Of a DNA stretch of 64,000 nucleotides, positions 10,636-23,081 are shown in pieces. The notes beneath the pieces are model-generated. The model was not told the origin of the DNA. It was given only the letters and a program-made list of their open reading frames with translations, and did no database searches. The translations under genes and the position numbers were made by a program. The DNA is taken from contig JAIVEN010000006.1 of NCBI GenBank assembly GCA_026686845.1, positions 31,852,501-31,916,500 of the forward strand. The letters run 5' to 3'. Source of the stretch: Adenanthera pavonina (Eukaryota; Streptophyta; Magnoliopsida; Fabales; Fabaceae). Every line of letters starts with the position of its first letter. Within the stretch, counting starts at the first letter, position 1.

Positions 10636-13600
10636 AATGGTTCAGGCCATTATTTTTGTTTATGGAAATACTTGGCATAAAATGGATTACATGAACTTGT
10701 GAATTCCCGATGTAAGACTAGTCCAGAGTCATATAACTATTTGGGTCTCCATTGGTGTATAGAGGGAAAGATGGATTGCAGAAGACAAGCGAAGTAATAG
10801 TAATCTCTTTAGAGAGATGCACGAGAAATGAGTTATATTGAATGACTGAGTTATTGATTAAGGAAGAACTTTGAACAGAATATGGAAACAGCTAACTGGC
10901 AAAGTAAGGGTGATGTAAATGGAGAATCCAATATGTATGTGAAGTTTAATGTTAGAAAGGTTAAGCCAACGAGTATAAGATAATATGAATGATGGAATCG
11001 ATGTGGTTGTGATGGAGCCGGATGGGCCCTGAGAGTTGGAAGAAGAGGTATCTTCTTTTGACTGAAAAATTTCGAAAGCTAATCCACCAGCTTTTGAAAG
11101 TAAGATGAAATGTGTGATGGCCAAAGAAGGGGTGGATTAATTAAGAAACTATATTAGGTGCTATGAATTGCACCTCTGAATAAAAGGTGTAATTGAAATA
11201 CTCAAGATGGAAACAGAGGCTAAGCAGTGAAAGAGGCGAGTCTTACTGAGTGTTAAGGCTTCAGGAGCTCGCCTGGAAATCATGAGTAGTTGTCGGTGGT
11301 GTCATATACATTTTTGGAGGATTGGCGTATGAAGCAATATGCTTTTCCTTAATGAATGTAGGGCCCTGATGAGGATAAAAGAATTTCAATTATCTGTGCT
11401 TTTTCCTCTGGGGGATTCCTAAGAGGAAATTAGCAAAGGTAGTGGAAAAATCCTAATCGTAAGAGATAAGGTAAGTTGTTAAGTATTATAAGTGATGGAA
11501 ATGGTCAAGAGTGAATATGGAAATGACGATTTAATCCTTAAGGTTGAAGGTTGAGGTATTCCGAAGCAGTGAAAGAATGGTGAGAGAATCCAATCCATTG
11601 GCCTGGATACCAAGTTGGATGTAGCGATGAAGGAGAATGAGTTAATTAGCTGGAGTTGTAATTGAGCTAAAGGACAGGTGCTCTATAGTTAACATGGTAT
11701 TGCACAATGAAGGTCGTGGCAGTGATGGTAATGGTGACGGTGACTGTCATTTGGAGTATCGTGTTTGTGGATTATGCAAAAGTGATTGAATAATTTTGGA
11801 GTGAATAAGATGGTCAAGCAGTGTTGAAAGAATATAAGTTATGGTTAAAAAGGTCACCAGGGTCCCTGGGACTGAATCCAAGTTGAGAAAGAGACTCTTA
11901 TCTATTCTATGGTGGATAAGGATCTGGAAGAAGATGGAGTTGAACTCTGAGGTAGGCAGCCTGTTTGAAGTTTGAGGCATTATGGAGTTTTGTAAATTAG
12001 AGGATGACCAGTATGGGTTTGGATAAGGACTGTGGTGATATCTTGTGAGGAGCAGTGTATGGCAAACGAGATGGAATTCTAAGTTGTAAGAGATTGAAGG
12101 TGAGTTGTACAAGTGAGAACAAAAGCACTAGAGATATATAAGCTATAAGGAGTTTAGGAAGTAACTGTCGAGTAAGGGTTCTGAAGTTCATGAAAGAGTT
12201 TTTGTAACTCTCTCTCTCTCTCTGATTTAAAGTAAGGTCAATAAGGGGGATGTGATATAAGTTAGTTATGGATGAGAAGTTGATCTGACTGATGACACTG
12301 GTTTGTCGAAGTGATTCCAGTATTGAAATGTCATGGGTATGGACTGAAGGAAGCTTCTTCCTTGGTATATCCCCTTGTCACAAAAAGAAATTATGGAACG
12401 ACATATTACAGATGTAATGTGTCGGTTAACCTTGAGATGCTTAAGGGTAGAAGTCTTGGAGCTAACCCATTCCCATATGCTGTTGCCCCTGGGTTTTTTC
12501 CAGTAACAGCTCTGGAGAATGTGTGAAGTCGTTGTTATTGGGAAGCATGAGACAATCCCGTATGGTACGGAATCACGAGTCTAGAACTATCGGTTAATTA
12601 GTTGAGGCTTTATGCCAGCTGGCCACACATTTAATGCACCAGTTACTCGTGGTATGAGGCACTAGTGGACTGAGAGTGAAAGACTTGGTGAAGATATCTA
12701 CGGGAACCTAATTCCGCTTTAATTCATGGCCTTGGATGTCTATCTCCTGAAAGATTGATTGGGTACAGCTGACCAATCAATCCGTACGTTGTAGCGATTC
12801 ATTGATCATGAGATGAGCGGTTTATCATCTAATGGAAGAAATTCCAAATCTTTCAAGAACAAGGAGAGAGGAGAAAAGGATTAAAGGTCTGAAAGTAGAG
12901 CTTGTATGGGATTCACAAAGTTTGAGGTAGGTAGTGTATTGTAATGGTAGAGTTGGATTGGAAAAGAAATTGGATTCGTGAGTAAAGACCCAAACATTGT
13001 TGGCAAAGGGTGAACGAGTTGTAACTATGGTGTAATAATGAGGGGTATTAGGCTGCTCATAGCCTCTTGCTTTAAGCATCAGGACTATGTGGTTCGCAGT
13101 GAGAAATGGAACTTGAACAGTAGGATGGAGGTGTACAGGGGGAATGCGAGTGCATTTTACAACCCTATGTACCGTAATGAAGGAATCAGAGTGCGCAGCA
13201 GAAGCAATTTGAGAGGTTTATCCATAAGCAAGATTTTCGGAGAGATGCAGTGTAATAAGAGGCGTGTGGAAAAGAAATGACATGAAACGAAAAGGATATA
13301 ATTTAGTGGAATCAGGTACATAATGTTAAAGATGGAAGGATGAATAAGAGGGGAATAGAAATATGGCGTGGAAAGTGAAAAGAAAAGGGAAGGACCTTTC
13401 TAAAGAATATAAGAAACTAATGATTGGTTGTTGGTATGGAGGTTGTATGAGGTTACAGAATCATTTTGAAAAGTGGCCTTACCTTAAGGAATTATAGTTC
13501 GGTCACTGTAGAAGTTGTTTTGATGTTAATGAGAACAAGGGAATTTCAGTAGACTTTAAAGATGTGATAGTTTTGCCTATGTGTTTGATTGTGCCATTTG

Positions 13601-14781
13601 CTTGAGAAGTGTAAGATAGAGAGTTTTATATGGTATGTGGTTGGACAGTGCAATAAGAATGACTTTTGGAATGTCTGGTGATGGTTTAAATTGGTTTATG
13701 CCAAAGGTGTAGCTAATGGATTCCACGAGATGGGATAAGCGTGGTTAATCCAACATATACTACTAAGTCAAGGAAGGCATAATGGTGACATGCAAATTGA
13801 TGCCAAGAGAGATAGTGATATAGAGATCAAGAAGTGATGCTGCAGAATCTTGAATAGTAAATCGTGTAGTAAGAGAAATATCGACATTGAGTCTGATGGT
13901 TCGAATTGTCAAGTAGTGAATCATCTTACTTGACGAATCTCGTCTATAATGGTAATGAAAGAGAGAGAGGACTATTAGTTGAAGAAGGAATGTGTGAAAG
14001 AAGCAATAATCTGTGTCATAGAAGAATTGGTCATGAGAAGTTCGAATAGTTGGATCGTTACACAGGGTGATTATGGCTTGAAGAATCTTAAGGTAAAAGG
14101 TATGAAAGGAGAAGGTTGTCAAATGAAGGGGATTATGTAGAGAAAGCAAGGAGGAAGTATTGTTAATAAGGATTACTGCGGAAGGTCGATGTATAAGGAA
14201 TTGCGTATAGAGCGAGTGTGTCCTACGGTGAGTTTTGGACAGACAGTCAGTGTTGTAAAGGAGCTTTAAGGAAATGAGGTTTTCCTCTTAATATGGTAAT
14301 AAGGGGTAAATGTTAGATATTATAACCAGAGAAAAATAAATTGTGGAAATCGATGGTGTTTGATTAATGGAGCATTGTCAGTTTAAATGAGACGATAGTT
14401 ATGATTTGAATTTTAAGAAAAGCAGTTAAAAGTGTTTAACCATTTGAGAAAATAAGTAACGATGTGGATAAATATGGGAGAAAATCAAAAGTTAAGGAGA
14501 ATGATGGTATATCCTAGAAGTTTTGATGGAGCAATTGCATGAAAAGTTTGTTTTTGGTAGAAAGAACTCAGGTCGAGGAGTGGTCTAGCCTTTCTTATGT
14601 TTGGGAACATAAGGAAGATTCAGTGTTAAGATTGATCTTTAATAAAAATTGCATTAATCAGTGAAAATAGAAGTGAATTGTAAGAGAGTAGTTTGTTCAT
14701 GAGGTGCACAATACAATGAGAAATTGAGAAATTTGCCCAAAAGTTGAGGGATTGTGGTAGAAGGAGTATGGTTTTTCGTGA

Positions 14782-14841
14782 TTGAAGTTGGCATTCTTAA
14801 ATTTCGAGGACGAAATTTCTTTTAAGAAGGGGAGAGTGTAA
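14782..14841 (+). pseudogene. Relic of pol 3' terminus, second copy
   Basis: Same reading as at 8178: ...NFEDEISFKKGRV and a stop formed by the LTR's TAA, with an upstream TGA closing the frame. Confidence 0.65.
14824..14836 (+). promoter_or_regulatory. Polypurine tract 2
   Basis: AAGAAGGGGAGAG adjoining the TG of LTR 3, identical to the first copy. Confidence 0.9.
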
Positions 14842-17224
14842 CACCCCTCATGATTTTTGTCTTTGGCATTGTATGCAGGATCCAAGAAAACAGGACGGAG
14901 GAAGGTTCAAGTGGAGAAGAAATGAGCTCCACGTCGCGGCGAGGAGCAGGGCAGCTGCGGCGAGAGCCAATTCCAGTGACATTTCCCGGCTGAAATTGGT
15001 GGCGCCGCGGCGGACTTATCTGGAGCCGCGGCGAGAGTCGCGAATCTAGTTTAAATCAGATCCATTTCGAATGAAAAGAAAAGAGAGAAACGGAGGGAGC
15101 GACGGAGAAGCAGCGAGAAGCTCTGCTAGGGCACGCCAAATCCGACCTGGGGGGATGTTTTCTGGGCCATAGAATCTTGTTTCTCAGTTGGTAAGTTGAT
15201 CTACTCTCTTCCTCTTCGTTTTTCTTTTCGGTTTGAAGTTGATTTTCGAGGGTTTGTGTGGGAGTCCATGTTTGGTTGATTTCCCACCGATTAAATGGTG
15301 CCTACAGGGATTATTGAAGTGTGATTTAGTGTTATTGAAGTTTGGGTATGAGTTTTGGTTAGGTTATGATGAGTTTGAGTTAAACCCTAGGTTGGAATTT
15401 GAGAAAAGAAGTGGAAATCCGAAATGGTATGTGTGGGTGTGTGTTTGAATGGTTGTTTAAGGTTTATTGATATGTGTGGATATTGTTAGAACTCCGGGTT
15501 AAGCTTGAACGACTAGAATGTGGATTGTAATGTTATGGGAGTTATGTTAATTAAAGGTATTATGTTATTATAATGGTAGATCGGCTATTGGAGGCACATA
15601 GTTCGTGATTGGAGGCTTGCTTAAACCCTACGTGCGAGGTGTTGATAACCTGAGGTAACCGGGTGTTTGTTTATGTGGTTTTATACGATAGTATGTATAG
15701 TTATGTATATATGCATGTCTTTTTCATACCACGATAGTGATATGTGTGTGTTGTTTTATATATCGTGGTATGCGTATAGTAGATGTGATATGATATGATG
15801 TATAGACGTTATGATGATCATGATGATGATGATGATACATTAGCATCACCACATGTTATTGTTACATCGAGATATATGACAGATAAAGTGGTGATGATGT
15901 GATGATGTATGGTATATGATGATAAATGAAATTGTTAGGGAGAATAAGGTTGGAGTATGTGATGTATGTATATGTTAGGGAGGATAAGGGTGGATTGTAT
16001 ATGTGTGTTAGGGAGAACAAGGATGGGTTATATTTATATGTGTGTTAGGGATGGGTTATATGTATATGTGTGTCAGGAAGGATAAGGATGGAAGTCCCGG
16101 AGAGGACAACATGCATACCATGAATTTTACATTGCATTCGTATGTTATATGATTCATATTTGTATATATATATATATGTTTATGTGTTGTTGATCCCGGT
16201 TACTGAGACATTGTCTCACACCCCTCCCCTCCATGACTAACCTTTCAGGTGAAAACTCTGGTGGTGCTAGTTCAGAGGAGATCAAGGAGTTAGTAGTCGT
16301 TCAGTCTTCGGGAATTCCAAGTATATTTGGAGGTTATAATTTAGTTTATGTAATTTTGTGCCAAGAAGGTTGTTATAGTTGGTTGCCTGGATGAGAGTCC
16401 TGGGAGTACTATTTGTATATTATATCATGGGATGATAGTAATGTTGATGAATGTTATGCAAGATGTGTACGTGATGTATGATGTGTGAGATTGATGGTGG
16501 ACCTCGGTATGAGTCTGTAATGTATGAGCAGGTATTTGTATGCTATAATGGTTGAATACGAGCCCGAGTGTGGTTTTGGGCCATGAATGTGAGTGTAGGC
16601 ATATAGCCCATTATGCGGTTTTGGGGTTTCAAGGGGGTCAATTCTCGAAGGCAAGGTTTCTTCGGGGTAAAACCTCCTTGGACATGTTAGTCTAGCCAAA
16701 TATGACCTGTATGAAGGGTCTTAGGGTGTCCAGTTGCCTTTGGTGGCAATTGGAGGTAGTAGGTTATGAGTTTTGGTCAAGAAGTGGCCAAAACGGTAGT
16801 GGGTGTCTAGAATCTGCAAATGGAGTTAGTTTTGGTTGAAATTGGTATCCGTGGTTAGATTATGACGAGAGAGACTTGTAGGAGTTGGAATCACGTCAAT
16901 CGGAGTTCAGAGCAAGAAGTTATGCGAGTCTAAAGTTGGCCCGGCAAATCAGCATTTTGCTGATATGAGTTTTGATGCTGGGGTTGCGGCGCATAAATTC
17001 AGGCCGCGGCGCCAGCAAGACAGTGGGTGCCAGTGAGTCTGTGAAGGGTTGGAGCCGCAGCGTCACTGTATCAGGTCGCAGCCTCGTCCTGTTCAGGTGC
17101 CTTTCTGGTGTGTTTCTGTTACTCAAAAGAATTGGAAAGTTCCCTTGTGATGTTTGGGGCTATGTTTGTGTGTTTTGTAAAGGTTTTGGTCAGCTCTGGA
17201 GGTGTTTGAATAGAGGATGTTACA
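14837..17224 (+). repeat. LTR 3, full length
   Basis: 2388 bp ending GATGTTACA, followed by the target duplication TATTT at 17225-17229. It is essentially identical to LTR 2 over its first 1.49 kb (one difference), then carries private changes such as C-to-T at 17028 and 17076 and A-to-G at 16566 and 16986. Confidence 0.93.
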
Positions 17225-17229
17225 TATTT

Positions 17230-17520
17230 CAAGCTGTATAAGGAATATTATACATGTTTTTCCAAAACTATTCCAGTAAGGAATTATTCTAACCTTTGAT
17301 GGTTTATGATGATGCTCCGTCATGTATAAGTTGAATAAATGTACAAAATAAATATACTTACAAAGCAGACATATATAGATTTCAAATGATGTAATGAATG
17401 CATGAAGCAGCCATTTGTAGTATGAGATATAAATTTTTAAATTTTGAGGTTAGAATCTAGACAGAAAGTGGAAGAAGAAAATGAATAGTAAATTTAGACG
17501 AATAAACTGTACTAATTAAC
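17230..17520 (+). mobile_element. Family B LTR fragment
   Basis: It follows the right target duplication and aligns with about 61870-62110 of the family B LTR at 59514-62419. Shared stretches include the ACATATATAGATTTCAAATG box and a matching upstream block. A weak frame on the minus strand (17123-17323) crosses the insertion boundary and is meaningless. Confidence 0.6.
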
Positions 17521-17527
17521 ATATAAT

Positions 17528-17858
17528 TGGGATTCACGTGCTGTTATAGCTCTTATAGAACGTGCTTTATCTAATGAAGCTATGGATTCTAATATTGCCA
17601 AGTTATTACAGGATGAGTTGCAAGGCTCTTGGGTTTTGCATGTTAATCATTGCTTTAGAGAGGGAAATAATTGTGCAGATTGGCTTGCTCATAAGAATCT
17701 TATGCAGGATTTTGTCATCCATCAATTCATGGAGCCTCCTAAAGGTTTGGATGTTCTAGTGCATAGGGATTGTTTAGGCATTACTTGCCCTAGACTAGTT
17801 CATTTCTAGTAGTTTGCTTTTGTGTTTGGGCATTTAGGCCCCACTGTGTAATAAAAAA
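17528..17858 (+). pseudogene. LINE (L1-type) 3' end with RNase H-like tail
   Basis: The frame 17528-17809 reads DSRAVIALIERALSNEAMDS, then ends in a segment containing HVNHCFREGNNCADWLAHK. That last motif is the C-terminal part of the plant LINE/non-LTR RNase H-like domain (family pattern HV-RE-N-CADWLA). It is followed by a GGGCATTTAGGCCCC stretch and GTAATAAAAAAAC, a usual LINE 3' UTR ending in a short A-tract. Upstream reverse transcriptase and the N-terminal half of RNase H are missing, as expected for a 5'-truncated insertion. It is a fossil; no host function is implied. Confidence 0.75.
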
Positions 17859-17865
17859 ACTTACA

Positions 17866-19150
17866 TGAGGATATTATCCAAGGAGGTTACACCTAAAGAA
17901 AACCACTACTTTATGATTTGACCCCTTCATCCCTAAACATATTGAATAAGTTACATACTTATTTTACTCAAAACCTATCAGTAATCCAAAACAAGTTTAT
18001 AATCCAACCTAACACATTGAAATACATGTGGGGCAAATGAACATTGAGCTTAAAACAAGGCTTTTTAATGAATGGTCACACACCCTACAACAACAAAATA
18101 AAACATTCCAAAGGATGCTAACAGGTTTCCAATACATATGTTACCATCACATACATACTAATCTAGCCACAATGGATATTCACATCATCCATAGGATGGC
18201 TAAGTCAACCATCATCAACCCCACAAGGCATACACATAAATAGGGAAAGTCCCAAAAAACAAAACAATATAGGTTAACTAAACAAGTTACACGACATCAA
18301 ATAAGTATCCTACACTTGGCATAATACTATTAGGCATAACATGTGTCATCCAATACAATACCAAATCAAAAGTGTCAAACATCCTCGAGATCCAAGAAAT
18401 AGTCTAAGTCTTTGTAGTGTTCCCTTTGCTAGTGCTAGAACCTTCACCTGAAAATGTTAGCCACAGAGGGATAAGACAGTGTCCTAATAACCAAGAGAAA
18501 CTCAAAAATAGGCATAAAGTTTAAAGTACAATGCTACATGTATAATACAATGTGTAACAATGCAAGGCACATGATATGCAATGTAACCCACCAAAATCAT
18601 AGTTAAAACCATGGGTTATAGTCACCATCACAAGGTGACTCCAATAAGTGGCTCCCTTCCAATGACTAGTGAAGGCCAATTCTGGGTAACCACTAAGCTC
18701 TCTGCTCACTAGTCATGGCCTGTCTAAAGTCTGTTATACTAGTGGTTGGACCATGGCTCTACTTCCCCTGGACTACTTGATTTGATGGTGATTTAGAGAA
18801 GGTGAATCCCCAATCTATATCCACCTGGGTCTCTTGACCAAAGGACAATGATTTAATGTCAAGAATATACATACTTTACCACCTGGACACAAGGCCTCGT
18901 GAGCCATTTAGTGGATTGGTATACCACACGCGATATTTAACGACATCATCACCCAACCAGCATATGCTTAATCATGCATCATAACCAATGATAATGCCCA
19001 TATGCCATGCTAACATGCCTTATCATTTGATGCTTCATTATGCAAGCATAGTATCAACATGTCAACGTAAACATGGGATACACAATAAATCATATATCAT
19101 GCTACTAGTCACATGCTTTCCATATATAATCATACACGTGTACATTATCA
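17866..19150 (-). mobile_element. Inverted, diverged family A LTR fragment
   Basis: Read on the minus strand it follows the family A LTR order. CCAAGGAGGTTACACC at about 17877 matches the 'AAACCTCCTTGG' region. The block at 18440-18470 (TTCACCTGAAAATGTTAGCC) matches 'CTAACCTTTCAGGTGAAAAC', the 'AGACAGTGTCCT' nearby matches 'GAGACATTGTCTC', and 18600-18860 matches the diverged LTR at 56880-57070. Open frames in it are chance. Confidence 0.65.
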
Positions 19151-19714
19151 TTGACCACTTTACAGTGTATCTATATGTAAAGAGGAAAGGAAGAATATGG
19201 GTGAATGAGATATGCATAATAAAAATATGACGTGGATTGTTTTAATTTCTTTTACTATGAACTTTACAAGTTTTCACATGAGATGTGTTTATTGAAAAAA
19301 TCAATCCTAAATGTTGAAGAAATGAACTTTACCCAATATTTTTCCTTTTTCCTTTTTTTGTTAAAATTAGTTTTAGGAGAAACTAATTACGATCGATAGA
19401 AAGAACCATCAGGGAAAGAAATAGTTAATATTCTAATATCATATATGTTACCAAACCCTGCAAATGACTTGGGCCAGGATGCTCTTCTCCAATATCTACA
19501 CATTTTTCCCTTTAAAAAATCTCCAACATTTTGTTTTAATTTTATTATTATTTCTAGAAGAAATAGATATTAGTTGGTCAACATATATAAATTGGACAAC
19601 CCATTTAGACAGAAGACAAAGTAATCAAATGAAACTATATGAAATTTCTAATGATACAAGTTTGTAGAAGTAAGAGTTGCACCTCTAAATTTTGTGGTCA
19701 CAATCAAATCACCA
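19151..19714. other. Intergenic, 3' of the receptor kinase
   Basis: AT-rich DNA without recognised repeats. It should contain the 3' UTR and polyadenylation region of the minus-strand kinase gene. I see no second gene. Confidence 0.5.
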
Positions 19715-22700
19715 TCACTTGACGTATCGCTCAGAAAGAAAGGCATTTTTTATTTGATTTAGCCCCTTGGTAACATGTGCTAGACTCAACCTTTCATTTG
19801 GTGATTCAGCCGAACAATCAAGTCCAATCTTAAAAATTGAAAGTAAGCTCTTTTGGACATTAGGATGAATATTAAGAATCAGGATCTCATTATTCTCTTC
19901 TTCATTGGTTCTTGTTTCTTCTGCATGTCTTGGGAATAGATTTGGATCCACAATGTGCAAAAGATTATCAGGAAAAGCAAGTTCAACATAGTTATGAAGG
20001 TTTTGACGATTTGAAAATATTATATCAGTGGGCCTTCTTGCGGTAAACATCTCCAAGATAAGAACCCCAAAGCTGTAAACATCCCCCTGTGTTGGCACTT
20101 CAGAACCCATTCCATATTCTGAAATATATAAGTACAATTTTCTCATAGTTTGAAAGTAATCATTACTACAATATTATGAAAGGAAAGAAAAAGGTGAAGA
20201 CAAAAGAAAATCCTAAAATGCAAAAAGAAAACAATGAATTTATACCTGGTGGAGTATAGCCAATAGTACCTTTTATTCCGATTGTGCTACTTTCTTTACT
20301 AGTGAAGCCTCTAACAGTTGAAATTAATCTTGATAGCCCAAAATCACTTACATGAGCAACCATGTCTCCATCAAGAAGGATATTGCTCGGCTTTATATCA
20401 CAATGAACAATAGGTTGCTCACATTCATAATGAAGATATTGTAATGCGGAAGCAACATCAATCACAACATTCAATCTTTGGTTAAAGGGAAAATTTCTTG
20501 AATGATCTATAATTTGCACATCTGGATGAAGCCACTTTTCTAAGCTTCCGTTCATCATGTACTCATAAACAAGGGCTTTAAAGGCATGACCCTTGTAATC
20601 TATGCTTGAGCAACATGTTAAAACCTTTACCAAATTTCGATGCCTTATATTTCTCATTGCATTACACTCTGCCATGAAACTCTTATGAGCTCCCCGATTT
20701 TCAACATGAAGGACTTTTATTGCGACAACTTCTTCAAATTCAAGACTTCCTCTATAAACTGTGCCAAAGCTTCCAGATCCTATCAAGTTGCTATTTGAGA
20801 AGCCATGAGTTGCATTATGCAAGCTTTGGTACGACACTTTTTCAATTCCATCAATTGTTGGTGAATTCAAAGAAGATTTCTTGTTGCTTCTCCTCAAATT
20901 GTATATTGTAGAAATGGTTGATAGTAAAAGAACAAAAGTAGCCACCAAAATCATCACCACGATTAGCTTCACAATATGGTGCTTCCTGTGCTTCATATTT
21001 GTGGCAGGGCATGGGGGCAGATGTGAGACTCTGAGTTACCTCCACAGAGCTGATTATTCCCTATCAACGATATTGCACTTGCATTCGCAAAAACACCTTT
21101 GTTTGGAACCTCCCCATCCAACATGTTAAAAGAAAGATTCAAGTACTCCAAACCTGAAATATCCTGGAGGCCTTTTTGAATAGGTCCGGATAAATTGTTT
21201 CGCGAAAGGTGTAAGTATCGAAGAGCTTTTAATGAAGCCAGTGAGTTGGGGATGCTTCCATAAAAGGAATTCCCTTGTAAATAAAGGTACTCTAAACTTA
21301 TGCATCCTGCAATAGTTTCAGGAATATGTCCTGACAGATGATTTCCTGAGACATCCAATGTATTGATATTTTTCAGCTTGCCAACCACAAAAGGAAGAGT
21401 GCCATTTAATAAGTTATTTGACAAGGTGAGAAGGATTGATAAAGATGAAAGGCCAATAACTTCAGCGGGTATAGCTCCAGAAAGATTATTTTGGGACAGG
21501 TCAAGGTATTGTAAATTTTGGCAGTTTCCAATACTGGAAGGAATAGGTCCTTGTAACAAATTGTATGACAAATCTAATTGGAATAACTGACTGAGGTTAC
21601 CCAAGGAGGAGGGTATTTCTCCAGACAGTAGGTTTTGCCCTAAATTTAATCCTTGAATTGTTTGAATTTTGCCAAAAGTGGCAGGGATGGTCTCAACAAA
21701 ATAATTACCGTCCAAGTCCAACTCAATCAAGTTAGCGAGATTCCCTAATTCCCCAGGGACTTTTCCAGATATGTTGTTAAAATAAAGATCCAGTTCAGCA
21801 AGTGTGGTGGACAAGTTGCCTATAGTATTGGGTAAGGGACCTCCAAAATTATTATTACCTATATCCAGAAGGTACAACTCACTGCAATTTCACAAAGATT
21901 TTAAGAACTCCCAGCTTTTAGGTGAATTACTACCAAGGCTATTGTTATTTAAGATTATTTTTGAAAGATCTTGCAACTTCCCAAGACTTGGAATTTGTCC
22001 CACAAGACTGTTGGAAGACATGTCAAGTCGTTGAAGAAAAGTTGCATTAGTGATGGAAGTTGGGATAATGCCTGAAAAGTTATTTACTTCAGCTTCAAAT
22101 ACTTGGATATTAGGGAGGGTGGAGAACATGTCGGCGGAAAGAGATCCAACAAATTGATTGAATGCAATGTTTATTTTAGCAAGAGATGACAAGTTGTACA
22201 GAGAAGAAGGAAGTTTACCAAAAAGATTGTTGTCACCCACATATAATGTTGCCAAATTTCTCAAAAGGCTTATTTCTTCTGGTATGTTACCTTCCAAATG
22301 ATTGGTAGCAATAGACATATTATGAATGGAAGTAAGGTTCCAAATAGTGCTAGGAATTTGACCCATTAAATTGTTTATAGGAAGATACAATATTTCAAGC
22401 TTGTGGAGAGAGCCGATCTCCATTGGTATTTTGCCAGTAAGACGATTCCCTCCAAAACTTAAGTACCTAAGTTTAGAGAGACCAGTCATGTTTATTGGAA
22501 TTTCTCCAGACAAAGTATTATTGGCGAAAGCGAGTACCTGTAATCGACGTAGACAAGTCAACTCGCGTGGGATTTCTCCGTGGAAGTTGTTGTTGTCGAG
22601 TGCGAACCTTGATAGAAAAGAGAGATTGGCAACATGAGGTGATATAAATCCTTGCAATTGGTAGCCATTTAAGATCAACTCTGTAACTCTTTGGTGCCTA

Positions 22701-22933
22701 TGGCCGCAAGTGATTCCATACCAGTTGCAAAAATGGGTAGAGCTATTCCAAGAGGCCAAGATGTTATTGGGGTCACCGCATATTGATTCCTTGAATTTGA
22801 GCAAAGCGGAATGATCGGTTTCGTTTCCATATGCAGAAGCTTTACACGGCTGAAACCACAGGAAGTTTAAAGTAAAAAGAAGAAACAGGTGAAAGCATAT
22901 GACGGCGAAAGGTTTCATTTGATTGAGGAACAT
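19715..22933 (-). pseudogene. LRR receptor-like Ser/Thr kinase, subfamily XII-like, with two lesions
   Basis: Transmembrane surface receptor of the FLS2/EFR/Xa21-like group (closest type: At3g47570-like), whose members sense microbial patterns. ATG at 22931-22933 starts a signal peptide (KPFAVICFHLFLLF core); a second ATG lies at 22918. Then LRRNT (SALLKFKESI, WNSSTHFCNWYGITC), about 20 leucine-rich repeats, a membrane span (LIVVMILVATFVLLL), and a kinase: GSGSFGTVYRG loop, VAIKVL lysine, IVHCDIKPSNILL catalytic loop, SDFGLSR, GYTPPEYG. HCD in place of HRD marks a non-RD kinase, usual for immune receptors. Exon 1 joins exon 2 (20118-19715) by a GT-AG intron. The total of about 1030 codons is normal for the family. 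Lesions: in-frame TGA at 21890-21892 in the LRRs, and a frameshift at about 20996-21010 between LRRs and membrane span. It is either a young pseudogene or an allele with sequence errors; truncation at the TGA would leave a secreted ectodomain piece. Confidence 0.9.
20119..20245 (-). other. Intron of the receptor kinase gene (127 bp)
   Basis: The donor is CCACCAG|GTATAAAT and the acceptor TATATTTCAG|AATATGG. Splicing joins CCA CCA G + AA TAT GGA, restoring the conserved P-P-E-Y-G-M-G after GTIGYT. A single intron at this place in the kinase domain is characteristic of LRR-XII genes. Confidence 0.92.
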
Positions 22934-23018
22934 AATACTGGTTTGAGAGCTACGCTTTCGCGTATTTGTTGGGTGGGAACTAAGAAGAGACACAATCCAT
23001 TCACTCTATTGCATGCCA

Positions 23019-23027
23019 TATTTAAAC
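23019..23027 (-). promoter_or_regulatory. Candidate TATA box of the receptor kinase gene
   Basis: On the minus strand the sequence reads GTTTAAATATGG, about 90 bp upstream of the ATG at 22933. Spacing fits a TATA-like core promoter. The same 'GCCATATTTAA' is kept in the duplicated 5' scrap at about 23929-23939. Confidence 0.45.
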
Positions 23028-23081
23028 AACCGTTCACAACCTGATACACGTTTTCTGCATGTTATCTCAGCAGATCGAAAC

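Larger units (their letters stand above)
10621..14836 (+). mobile_element. Internal region 2, non-coding
   Basis: 4216 bp, the second copy of the internal region, offset by 6604 bp from the first. It has the same primer site, TC tract (about 12208-12224), pol relic and polypurine tract. All short frames encode the same peptides as in copy 1, which supports near-perfect identity. It has no protein domain I can recognise. Confidence 0.9.
3136..17224 (+). mobile_element. LTR-int-LTR-int-LTR Ty3-gypsy-type LARD-like retrotransposon (family A)
   Basis: There are three LTRs (3136-4016, 8233-10620, 14837-17224) and two internal regions (4017-8232, 10621-14836) repeating with an exact 6604-bp period. 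LTRs begin TGTAACACCC and end GGATGTTACA, an inverted terminal TGTAACA. Each internal region has a primer site complementary to tRNA-iMet, a polypurine tract, and a 3' codon relic (FEDEISF) typical of Ty3-gypsy Tekay/Del-like pol ends. Otherwise it is stop-riddled, with no gag, protease, RT, RNase H or integrase, so mobility would need proteins in trans. Short frames inside (for example minus-strand 7159-7545 and 13763-14149) are identical between copies only because the DNA is, and none looks like a gene. Confidence 0.92.

Noticed and set aside
21363..22637. Plus-strand frames at 21363-21590, 21804-22034 and 22371-22637.
   Set aside because: They are antisense shadows of the regularly repeating LRR codons.
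22991..22993. An upstream start for the receptor kinase at 22993.
   Set aside because: The codon is GTG, not ATG; the first ATG in frame is at 22931-22933 and leads straight into the signal peptide.
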